This document shows, in pieces, positions 35,244-41,436 of a stretch of DNA of 43,990 nucleotides (position 1 is the stretch's first letter; each line of letters begins with the position of its first letter). Below the pieces are notes generated by a model that was not told the DNA's origin, searched no databases, and saw nothing but the letters and a program-made list of their open reading frames with translations. Both the position numbers and the translations under genes were made by a program. The stretch comes from Acidobacteriota bacterium (lineage in GTDB: Bacteria > Acidobacteriota > Blastocatellia > Pyrinomonadales > Pyrinomonadaceae), in the NCBI GenBank assembly GCA_019242475.1, contig JAFAVK010000121.1, forward strand, positions 1 to 43,990, in the 5' to 3' direction.

Positions 35244-38200
35244 TCAGAAGAGGAACTTCAGCGCGAACTGCACCTGCCGGGACGAGCCGGAGTCGCCCGT
35301 GGCGAAGCGCGTGCTGTTGATGACGCCGAAGGTGGTGCTCCCGAACTGCGCGACGCGCCCCGGCTGCCCGAAGTTCGTGTGGTTGAAGAGGTCGAAGAAC
35401 TCGGCGCGGAACTCGACGGCCTTGTCTTCGCTCAGCTTCGTCTTCTTGACGACGGAGAAGTCCGTGTTGTTGAAGGAGGGGCCGAGGACGGCGTTGCGCC
35501 CGAGGCTGCCGAGGTGGAAGACGTTCGCCCCGTTGATCGGGATGCCGAAGGCCGCGCCCGAGGGGCAGGTGGACGCCGAGCGCGGGTCGCAGACCGCGTT
35601 GTTGAACCAGACCGTCGGCTCGCCGGTCGGCTGGAGGACGATCTGGCCGACGAGGTCGGGCCTCAGCGTGGCGAGCCCCGTGAGCGTGTTGCTCGAGACC
35701 GCCGGGAAGGCGGGCGTGCCGGTGATCGCCAGGGCGTTGCCCGAAAGGATGGTGATGGGGTTGCCGCTCTGCGACTGCGTGATGGTGGCGAGCTGCCACC
35801 CTTCGACGAGGCGGTTGCCGCGGAAGGGCAGCTCGTAGAGGGCGCTGATGACGAAGCGGTGGCGCGTGTCGAAGTCCGAGGGCGCGCGGTCGCCGCGCAG
35901 GTTGTAGCTGTCCTGCACGACGATGCCCTGGTTGGTGCGCGAGTTGTAGTCGATGGACTTCGAGAACGTGTAGGACGCGTTGAAGCGCAGCCCGCCCGAC
36001 AGCCGCTTGTCAACGGTCGCCCAGAGGGCGTTGTAGTTGGAGTTGCCGGTGCTCTCCCTGTACGTGATGTTGGTGAGCGGCGTGTTCGGCAGGATCGGGC
36101 TCGACGCCGAGAGTCGCGGGTACGGGCGCACGCCGTTGATGAACTGGTTCAGGTTGCGCGTGACTTGCAGGTGCGACCCCTTCGAGCCGAAATAGCCGAC
36201 CATGACGCCGAGGCCGCGGCCGACCTCGCGCTGGACGTTCAGGTTGTAGGACTGGACGGAGGCGTTGTCGAAGTCGTGCGCGATGGTCGTGGGCGCGATG
36301 GTGCCGCCGGCCTTCACCTGATTGAGCGCGTTGCCGAAGGTGGTCGTCGTGCCGGCGGGCAGGGCGACGGGGACGGCGAGCGGCGGGTTCGAGCTGGTCG
36401 CGCCGGCGATGCTCGTGATGGGCTGCTCGACGAGCACGGCGAAGGCCGCGCGCACAGAGGTCTTGCCGTCGCCCCACGGATCCCACGCGAAGCCGAGGCG
36501 CGGCTCAAAGTTCTTGTCGTTCTCGTGATAAATCTTGTCGATGTCGGTGCCGACGCGGCGGAGCGCGACGGTCGCCGGGTCGAAGACGACGAAGCGGTCG
36601 AAGCGCTCGGTCGGCGTCTTGTTCCAGTCCCACCGCAGCCCCAGCTCAAGGGTGAGGTTGGGCCTGAGCTTGTAGTTGTCCTGCACGAAGAGGCCCATCG
36701 CGTCGGACGTGATGCTGTTCGTGCTGCTGCCCTGCGTGATGGCGAAGGCGCTGGCCGTGCCGGCGTTGAAGGTGTTCACGTTCGAGAAGGTGAAGGTGCC
36801 GGGGTCGATGCTGAAGTTGTTGTTGAGGAAGCGGCGCACCTCGCCGCCGAACTTGAAGGAGTGCTTGCCGCGCAGGTAGTTCAAGGTGTCGGAGAGGACG
36901 TAGGTCGTGTCGCCGCGCCCCTGCGGCTCGGCGCCGGGGCCGCCGAACTGGAGGCCGATGCTCGTGACGATGATGACCGGCAGGCCGATGGCCTCGTTGA
37001 CGCCGGTGTTGATGCCGAAGGTCGCGGGGTTGAGCGCCGCGTTCGGGTTGAAGCTGATGCTGATGCGGTTCACGCCGAGCCGCGCCTCGTTGACCATGTT
37101 CGCGCCGAAGGTGTGCGTCTCGTTGAGCGTGAAGAGCTGGCGGCGCCCTTTCCGCGTGTCGCCGAAGCCCTGGATGGTCGCCCCCGAGAGCGACTCGCGG
37201 CGCAGGTCGGACTGGTAGGCGTAGTAGGCGTGCAGGCGGTCGTTCGCGCCGAGGTTGTGGCTGATGTCGAGCGTCCACTGGTCGAGGTCAACGGGCGCCG
37301 TGGCCGAGCCGACGAAGATCGGGTTGCCGCGCGCGTCCGTCGCGTTCGGCAAAGGGATCAGGTCGTAGAGCTGCCGCGTGACGGGGCTGATCGCCGTGGC
37401 CCGCTGCGCGGCGGTCGGCACCTGGCTGTTGACGGTGAGCCCCTGCCGCTGGCGCAGGCCCTCGAAGCTGAAGAAGAAGAACGTGCGGTTCTTCCCCGAC
37501 CAGTGCGTCGGGCCGCCCTCGCCGAAGCGCGGGAGCATGACGGGGCCGCCGAGCGAGAGGCCGTACTGGTTGCGCTTGAAGGGCGGCTTCTTGAGGTCGA
37601 AGAAGTTGCGCGCGTCGAGCGCCTCGTTGCGGAAGAACTCGAACAGCTCGCCGTGGAACTCGTTCGTGCCCGAGCGCGTGGCGACGTTGACGATGGCGCC
37701 CGAGTTGCGCCCGTACTCGGCGCTGTAGGTCGAGTTGTCAACCTTGAACTCCTGCAAGGTGCTGATCGACGGCTGGAAGGTGATCTGGTTCTGCACCATG
37801 TCGTTGAGGTTGACGCCGTTGATCTGGTAGTTGGTCGTGTCCTCGCGCTGGCCGGCGGTGTTGAAGGCGAGCGCGCCCTGGCCGCGGATCGGGGCGGTGA
37901 GGAAGCCGGTGGCCGGGTTGGGCGTGACCGTGCCGGGAACGAGCAAGCCCAGATCGACCATGTGCCGGCCGTTCAAGGGAATCTCCTGCACGGTCTTCTG
38001 GTCGATGACCTGGCCGACCGAGGTGGTCGCCGTCTCGACGACGGGCGTGTCAGAGACGACGGTGATGGTCTGCGAGACGCTGCCGACGGTGAGCTGGAAG
38101 TTCTGCACGACCGTGCGCGCGACCTCGACGGTGAGGCTGCTGACGGACTGCGTCTGGAACCCCTGCGCCTGCACCTCGACGGTGTAGGCGCCCGGCGGGA

Positions 38201-38429
38201 GCGAGGCGATCTGGTAGTTGCCGTCCTCGCCGGTCTGCGCCGTCCGCTCGACGCCCGTCGCCCGGCTGCTCACGGTGACTTTCGCATTGGGCACGATGGC
38301 CCCCTGCGGGTCTGTCACGGTGCCTTGCAGCGTCGCCGTGGACTGCGCGGACGCGCACGGCATGCAGGCCAGGAAGAGGAACAGGGCGAAGACCCCCACC
38401 TTGAAGTTGATTCTGCCGAAGCGCCTCAT
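35244..38429 (-). CDS. Oar-type TonB-dependent outer-membrane receptor (1061 aa)
   Basis: The signal peptide ends near 29 (CASAQ). A carboxypeptidase-regulatory-like domain follows at about 33-115 (LQGTVTDPQGAIVPNAKV, GNYQIASLPPGAYTVEV). The plug is at about 120-230 and the rest is a large beta barrel ending in VQFALKFLF, with the terminal Phe needed for outer-membrane insertion. Barrel features include NEFHGELFEFFRNE, LRPNLTLELGLRWDWN and FRAEFFDLFNHTNFG, all typical of the large Oar/OmpA-related TonB receptors that are abundant in Acidobacteriota. Substrates of this group are mostly unknown; oligosaccharides or peptides are likely. The GGAGGTGA ribosome site sits 5 bases before the start. 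A GntR regulator is encoded just upstream on the same strand. Confidence 0.95.
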   Translation of the reverse strand: MRRFGRINFKVGVFALFLFLACMPCASAQSTATLQGTVTDPQGAIVPNAKVTVSSRATGVERTAQTGEDGNYQIASLPPGAYTVEVQAQGFQTQSVSSLTVEVARTVVQNFQLTVGSVSQTITVVSDTPVVETATTSVGQVIDQKTVQEIPLNGRHMVDLGLLVPGTVTPNPATGFLTAPIRGQGALAFNTAGQREDTTNYQINGVNLNDMVQNQITFQPSISTLQEFKVDNSTYSAEYGRNSGAIVNVATRSGTNEFHGELFEFFRNEALDARNFFDLKKPPFKRNQYGLSLGGPVMLPRFGEGGPTHWSGKNRTFFFFSFEGLRQRQGLTVNSQVPTAAQRATAISPVTRQLYDLIPLPNATDARGNPIFVGSATAPVDLDQWTLDISHNLGANDRLHAYYAYQSDLRRESLSGATIQGFGDTRKGRRQLFTLNETHTFGANMVNEARLGVNRISISFNPNAALNPATFGINTGVNEAIGLPVIIVTSIGLQFGGPGAEPQGRGDTTYVLSDTLNYLRGKHSFKFGGEVRRFLNNNFSIDPGTFTFSNVNTFNAGTASAFAITQGSSTNSITSDAMGLFVQDNYKLRPNLTLELGLRWDWNKTPTERFDRFVVFDPATVALRRVGTDIDKIYHENDKNFEPRLGFAWDPWGDGKTSVRAAFAVLVEQPITSIAGATSSNPPLAVPVALPAGTTTTFGNALNQVKAGGTIAPTTIAHDFDNASVQSYNLNVQREVGRGLGVMVGYFGSKGSHLQVTRNLNQFINGVRPYPRLSASSPILPNTPLTNITYRESTGNSNYNALWATVDKRLSGGLRFNASYTFSKSIDYNSRTNQGIVVQDSYNLRGDRAPSDFDTRHRFVISALYELPFRGNRLVEGWQLATITQSQSGNPITILSGNALAITGTPAFPAVSSNTLTGLATLRPDLVGQIVLQPTGEPTVWFNNAVCDPRSASTCPSGAAFGIPINGANVFHLGSLGRNAVLGPSFNNTDFSVVKKTKLSEDKAVEFRAEFFDLFNHTNFGQPGRVAQFGSTTFGVINSTRFATGDSGSSRQVQFALKFLF

Positions 38430-38587
38430 GTGTCACCTCCCTGATGCAGGAAAGGCCGGCCGCAGTCTGGACGTTTGCAGCGGCCGGAGCCGGGTTGAGT
38501 TTTGACGCTACGAAATGCCGGGGCGGGTTTCGGGCCGCACGAATTGCTGACAACTCGGACGGGGAGGCGGGGAGTGTAAATCGCCGC

Positions 38588-38611
38588 ATTGTTCCGCGTA
38601 AATGGAACAAT
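38588..38611. promoter_or_regulatory. Palindrome upstream of the TonB receptor gene, candidate GntR operator
   Basis: The arms ATTGTTCC (38588-38595) and GGAACAAT (38604-38611) are perfect reverse complements with an 8-nt spacer. A further half-site GTTCC occurs at 38632-38636. The element lies about 160 bp before the receptor start and about 50 bp after the end of the GntR gene. A symmetrical site of this size suits a dimeric regulator. The link to the neighbouring GntR protein is inference. Confidence 0.5.
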
Positions 38612-38660
38612 TCAGGGGCGCGAAACAAACCGTTCCACCCGCGCGACGAAAGCATGAACA

Positions 38661-39623
38661 TTATTCACGCGGGCTGAAGAGGACGAGGGCTTCGAGCCTC
38701 TCCAAAGACTCGTCCGACAGCGTGCCCTCCACTTTCAGCCGCTCGGCCCCGGCGGGAATCAACTCAAGCACCTTCGGGTGGCAGATGGGCGAGACGTAGA
38801 CGGTGCGCGCGCGTTCGGCCGCGGCGCGCACGCGCGCACGGTTCGTGTGATCGACCGCGCTGATGCGCTCGACGACCGGGCGCGGCGTGCCGATGCGGAG
38901 CAGGCTCTGGCGGAAGGCCGGGAAGTAGTCGGCGTTCGAGACGACCATCAGCACCTGGCCCCGCCGCGCCGCCTCGACTATCGCGGGCACGAAGGCCGGG
39001 TTGAGTCGCAGTTGCACGAGCCGCTTCCCGTACCCGGCCGTCAGCGCCTTGACCTCCCTGAAGTGGAAGTGCGTCGTCGCGAAGTAGTCCGCCCGCGCCA
39101 GCTCTCTGGCGGCGCGCTGGTCGGGGGCTTCCAGACGGCTCAGGAGCAGGGGCGAGACGGCGAGGCCGACCCGGCTCGATATCTCGTGCGCGAAGAGGTT
39201 GATCTGCTCCTCGTTGCATTCGACGACCGCGACGCGGGCGGGGTCGGCCGGCGACCTGTTGACCAGCCGCTGCACCAGCTTGAGGTACTGGCGCGGGCCG
39301 ACCCTGAGACGTTCCGCCTCGGCGAGGTTCGACTTGACCATCGTGAGCATGGAGTGGCAGTAGGCCTCTTCGAGGTCGGACTGGTCGATGTCGGAGACGT
39401 AAGCGCCCGACCCGACGCGCAGGGTGACGTAGCCTTCGGCGCCGAGCCGCTGGTAGATGGAGAAGGCGGTCTTGAGGTTGATCTGGTTGCGCTGCGCCAC
39501 CTGCCGGACGCTCGGGAGACGGTCGCCCGCACCCAGCCGCCCGGTGTGGAGGGCCGTCAGCAGTTGTGAGCGCGCCTGATCCAAAAGCGAATCCTTCCGC
39601 CCCTTTTCGAGTACGAACAGCAC
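38661..39623 (-). CDS. GntR-type regulator with a non-standard effector domain (320 aa)
   Basis: The winged helix at about 10-78 is classical GntR (LTALHTGRLGAGDRLPSVRQ, then VAQRNQINLKTAFSIYQRL and GYVTLRVGSGAYV). The C-terminal ~230 residues do not look like the FadR, HutC or MocR effector domains. They read as a Rossmann-like or periplasmic-binding-like alpha/beta fold (VAVVECNEEQINLFAHEI, VLMVVSNADYFPAF, TVYVSPICHPKVLELI). The start is GTG at 39623 with AGGA 6 bases upstream. It lies between phenylalanine hydroxylase (59 bp upstream) and the TonB receptor on one strand, so it may control the receptor, the hydroxylase or itself. Confidence 0.85.
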   Translation of the reverse strand: MLFVLEKGRKDSLLDQARSQLLTALHTGRLGAGDRLPSVRQVAQRNQINLKTAFSIYQRLGAEGYVTLRVGSGAYVSDIDQSDLEEAYCHSMLTMVKSNLAEAERLRVGPRQYLKLVQRLVNRSPADPARVAVVECNEEQINLFAHEISSRVGLAVSPLLLSRLEAPDQRAARELARADYFATTHFHFREVKALTAGYGKRLVQLRLNPAFVPAIVEAARRGQVLMVVSNADYFPAFRQSLLRIGTPRPVVERISAVDHTNRARVRAAAERARTVYVSPICHPKVLELIPAGAERLKVEGTLSDESLERLEALVLFSPRE

Positions 39624-39651
39624 GCTTGTCCTGAGCCTCCTCTCTTAGAAT

Positions 39652-39679
39652 AGTGTACGTCTCCGTCAGGCACGTCTAA
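39652..39679 (-). promoter_or_regulatory. Possible promoter of the GntR gene
   Basis: On the minus strand TTAGAC (39679-39674), a 16-nt spacer and TACACT (39657-39652) lie between the hydroxylase stop and the GntR start. The match is moderate, and read-through from the hydroxylase gene is also possible because no hairpin separates the two. Confidence 0.35.
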
Positions 39680-39682
39680 TAC

Positions 39683-40579
39683 TTACGAACGGCGCAGGAG
39701 ATATTCTCTCAGAGCCTCGTACATCTCTTCGAAGGAGCCGGCGCAGAAGAGCACGGGCTGGAAGTGCGTCGGGTCATACTCCTGCCGCGACGCCGCCTCC
39801 AAATCCAGCGGGCGCAGCTCCGCCGAGTGCATCGCCTCCAACTCCCCGGCCGAAGAGAGCAGGCCCGTGCCGTACGCCTTGACGCGGCCCTCTTCGCGCA
39901 GGACGCCGAACTCGACTGTGAACCAGTAGACGCGCGACAGCCGCTCCAACTCTGCGGCGGAACTCGTGCGGCGCACGGCGCGGCCGACGAGCCGGTTCAG
40001 CTCGGCCAGCCGCCCGCTCGCCAGCGTGACGGCGTGCCCGACGATCTCGTGCACCACGTCGGGCTCGGGCGTGTAGAGCGGCGTCGAGTGGTGGCGGATG
40101 TACTGCGTCGAGAGGAAGACGCCGCTCGCCAGCGATTCGAGGAAGACGCGCGGCTCGACGAGCCCCGCGACCGGCTCCAAACGGAAGCCGCTGAGCGCCT
40201 CGACCCGCGCGCTCACCTCGCGCATCTGCGGGATCGAAGCGCGCGGCAGTTTGAGCCGCCCGACGCACGCGAGGTATTCGGCGCAGGCGTGACGCGCGTG
40301 CGCAGGTTCCAGCGCCTCCCAGACCGCGCGCCAGACGCCGTGCTCCTCCGAAGTGTAAGGGGCGTCGGGGACGGGCGAGCCCGGCTCGTACTCCCGCGCG
40401 ATGCGCGCGATCTGGTTGCGGCGCGCCCTGTATTCCTCGTCGCGAAAGCCGGGGTGATCCGGGTCGAGTTGGACTATCGTGTTCCTGTCCGCCGCGGCGT
40501 CCGTCTCGGCGGCGACCGTGCGCGCGTCCACGTGGTCTTGCAGGAGCGCGCGCCCCGGCGGTGTCGTGGTCGTGTTCAT
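39683..40579 (-). CDS. phhA: Phenylalanine 4-monooxygenase (298 aa)
   Basis: This is an aromatic amino acid hydroxylase, which converts phenylalanine to tyrosine with tetrahydrobiopterin and O2 at a mononuclear iron. The iron ligands are visible as H177 and H182 in HEIVGH and E223 in YWFTVEFG. Other family marks are the VFLSTQYIRHHSTPLYTPEPD stretch (given as parts: FLSTQYIRH and YTPEPDVVHE), YGTGLLSSAGEL and QPVLFCAGSFEEM. Length fits the bacterial monomeric type without a regulatory ACT domain. The start M-N-T-T follows a TGAGG ribosome site. The gene has its own promoter and a leader with a tyrosine-rich peptide and terminator. No pterin dehydratase (phhB) is adjacent. Confidence 0.96.
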   Translation of the reverse strand: MNTTTTPPGRALLQDHVDARTVAAETDAAADRNTIVQLDPDHPGFRDEEYRARRNQIARIAREYEPGSPVPDAPYTSEEHGVWRAVWEALEPAHARHACAEYLACVGRLKLPRASIPQMREVSARVEALSGFRLEPVAGLVEPRVFLESLASGVFLSTQYIRHHSTPLYTPEPDVVHEIVGHAVTLASGRLAELNRLVGRAVRRTSSAAELERLSRVYWFTVEFGVLREEGRVKAYGTGLLSSAGELEAMHSAELRPLDLEAASRQEYDPTHFQPVLFCAGSFEEMYEALREYLLRRS

Positions 40580-40613
40580 AAAACCTCACGTCATGCTCTT
40601 GGCGAGCGGGCGG

Positions 40614-40667
40614 AAACAAAAAGAACCGGCCACCCGTCCTCCCGCGTCGGAAGGATGGTGGCCGGTT
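40614..40667 (-). terminator. Intrinsic terminator in the phhA leader
   Basis: On the minus strand an 11-bp GC-rich stem AACCGGCCACC/GGTGGCCGGTT (40667-40657 with 40634-40624), extended by TCCT/AGGA in the apical part, is followed by CTTTTTGTTT (40623-40614). It lies 35 bases before the phhA start codon and 26 bases after the leader ORF stop. It is about 230 bp from the end of the MarR gene, so its position suits control of phhA better than termination of marR. Confidence 0.88.
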
Positions 40668-40693
40668 ATCTGGAATCTTGTCCTCGGGTGCTC

Positions 40694-40798
40694 TTAGCTC
40701 GTCGTCACCCCCGGACAGCCCAACGCCGCCCCGTCCCCCCTCGCGGAGAGCGAGTCGTAATAGTAGTAGCGATAGGCTCTGTTCGGTTGACTGACCAT
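40694..40798 (-). CDS. phhA leader peptide (34 aa, five Tyr in six codons)
   Basis: This ATG-to-TAA ORF has residues 9-14 YRYYYY, encoded by TAT CGC TAC TAC TAT TAC. A run of the pathway end-product amino acid in a short ORF before a terminator is the mark of ribosome-mediated attenuation. Scarce Tyr-tRNA would stall the ribosome at these codons and change the fold of the RNA. The ORF starts about 35 nt after the predicted transcription start. The ribosome site is unclear: GGAG directly abuts the ATG, so initiation may be weak or use an upstream in-frame TTG (40804). The C-terminal half is Gly-rich with one Cys and has no recognised family. Confidence 0.75.
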   Translation of the reverse strand: MVSQPNRAYRYYYYDSLSARGDGAALGCPGVTTS

Positions 40799-40837
40799 CT
40801 CCAAGCGCGGCCGGCCGCCGGCGCCCGCCGCACCCAA

Positions 40838-40866
40838 AGGTTAGCCGCGCCCGCCGCGCGTGTCAA
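40838..40866 (-). promoter_or_regulatory. Sigma-70-type promoter of phhA
   Basis: On the minus strand: perfect TTGACA (40866-40861), a 17-nt spacer, TAACCT (40843-40838). Predicted transcription start is near 40831, ahead of the leader ORF. The promoter starts 30 bases after the marR stop codon, so phhA can be transcribed independently of marR. Confidence 0.75.
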
Positions 40867-40895
40867 ACAGACTCCTCGTCACCTTCTGGTTTCAC

Positions 40896-41324
40896 CTACT
40901 CTATACCTTCTAATATTGCGCCCAACTGCGGCGCGATGTGGCGCAGCTCTTCCTGGTGGGCGGCCGTCAGCCGTTCGAGCAACTCGGCCCCGCGGGCCGT
41001 GAGGTTGATGTAGACCTCACGCCGGTCGCTCTCGCCCTGCGCCCTGGCGATGAGGCCCTGCGCCTCCAGCCGGTTGACCAGCCCGACGACGCTGTGGTGT
41101 CTGACCTGTAAGCGCTCGGCCAGCTCCCCGTTCGTCACGCTCTCGCGCCCGGGGAAGCCTTTGATGGCGAGCAGCGCCTGGTGCTGCTGCGGCGTGAGCC
41201 CGACGGCCTCGGCCGCCTCCTCGCTGAATCTGAGGAAGCGCCTGAGCGCGTAGCGGAACGCCGACAGCGATTCATACTCTTTCTTCCCGAGACGCTTTCG
41301 GGATTTGCTGCTCTTCGCACCCAT
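40896..41324 (-). CDS. MarR family transcriptional regulator (142 aa)
   Basis: The winged helix-turn-helix is clear: LTPQQHQALLAIKGF (about 43-57), TNGELAERLQVRHHSVVGLVNRLEAQGLI (HTH, about 64-92, given in two parts as TNGELAERLQVRHH and SVVGLVNRLEAQGLI) and the wing AQGESDRREVYINLTARG. MarR proteins bind palindromic DNA as dimers and release it on binding small phenolic or lipophilic ligands or on oxidation. The N-terminus is rich in Lys and Arg. The gene diverges from the ClC gene over 112 bp that contain a 7-bp-arm palindrome on the promoter, which is the expected operator. A second target could be the phhA promoter just downstream, but no matching palindrome is seen there. Confidence 0.93.
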   Translation of the reverse strand: MGAKSSKSRKRLGKKEYESLSAFRYALRRFLRFSEEAAEAVGLTPQQHQALLAIKGFPGRESVTNGELAERLQVRHHSVVGLVNRLEAQGLIARAQGESDRREVYINLTARGAELLERLTAAHQEELRHIAPQLGAILEGIE

Positions 41325-41370
41325 CTCCTCGCCCCCCCTTCGAACGGACTCTGTGGCTTGGCCGTGCCCT

Positions 41371-41415
41371 TTGATTTACGTCGCGGCACGACATATAATT
41401 GCGTGGCTAATTATA
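41371..41415. promoter_or_regulatory. Divergent marR/clc promoter with overlapping palindrome
   Basis: On the plus strand TTGATT (41371-41376), a 17-nt spacer and a perfect TATAAT (41394-41399) form the ClC promoter. TATAATT (41394-41400) and AATTATA (41409-41415) are an exact inverted repeat with an 8-nt spacer, so the right arm gives a TATAAT facing the MarR gene. A MarR dimer bound here would cover both -10 boxes and repress both genes. Confidence 0.75.
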
Positions 41416-41436
41416 CATCTCGGTCTGGAGAAATTG

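Larger units (their letters stand above)
40580..40866 (-). promoter_or_regulatory. phhA leader region: tyrosine-type transcription attenuator candidate
   Basis: Read on the minus strand, the parts are in the classical order: promoter (40866-40838), leader ORF with a Tyr run (40798-40694), a hairpin that contains the leader stop (arms 40717-40706 and 40690-40679, TGTCC/GGACA plus GGGTG/CACCC), an intrinsic terminator (40667-40614) and the phhA start at 40579. A G-rich segment just after the Tyr codons (40740-40731) can pair with 40658-40649 in the rising arm of the terminator at 9 of 10 positions, two of them G-U. That pairing covers only the upper part of the stem, so the antiterminator is not settled. 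Confidence 0.75.

Noticed and set aside
35379..38444. 1021-codon plus-strand frame opposite the TonB receptor gene
   Set aside because: Same cause: a shadow of the receptor gene on the minus strand, with no domains and highly biased composition.
40614..40667. Reading the GC hairpin simply as the marR terminator
   Set aside because: It lies about 230 bp after the marR stop, downstream of a separate promoter and a leader ORF, and 35 bases before the phhA start, so control of phhA is the better reading, although a minor marR role is not excluded.
41305..41436. In-frame extension of the ClC protein upstream of 41437
   Set aside because: The stretch holds the promoter and MarR-type palindrome and overlaps the MarR start; the ATG at 41437 has a GGAG site.
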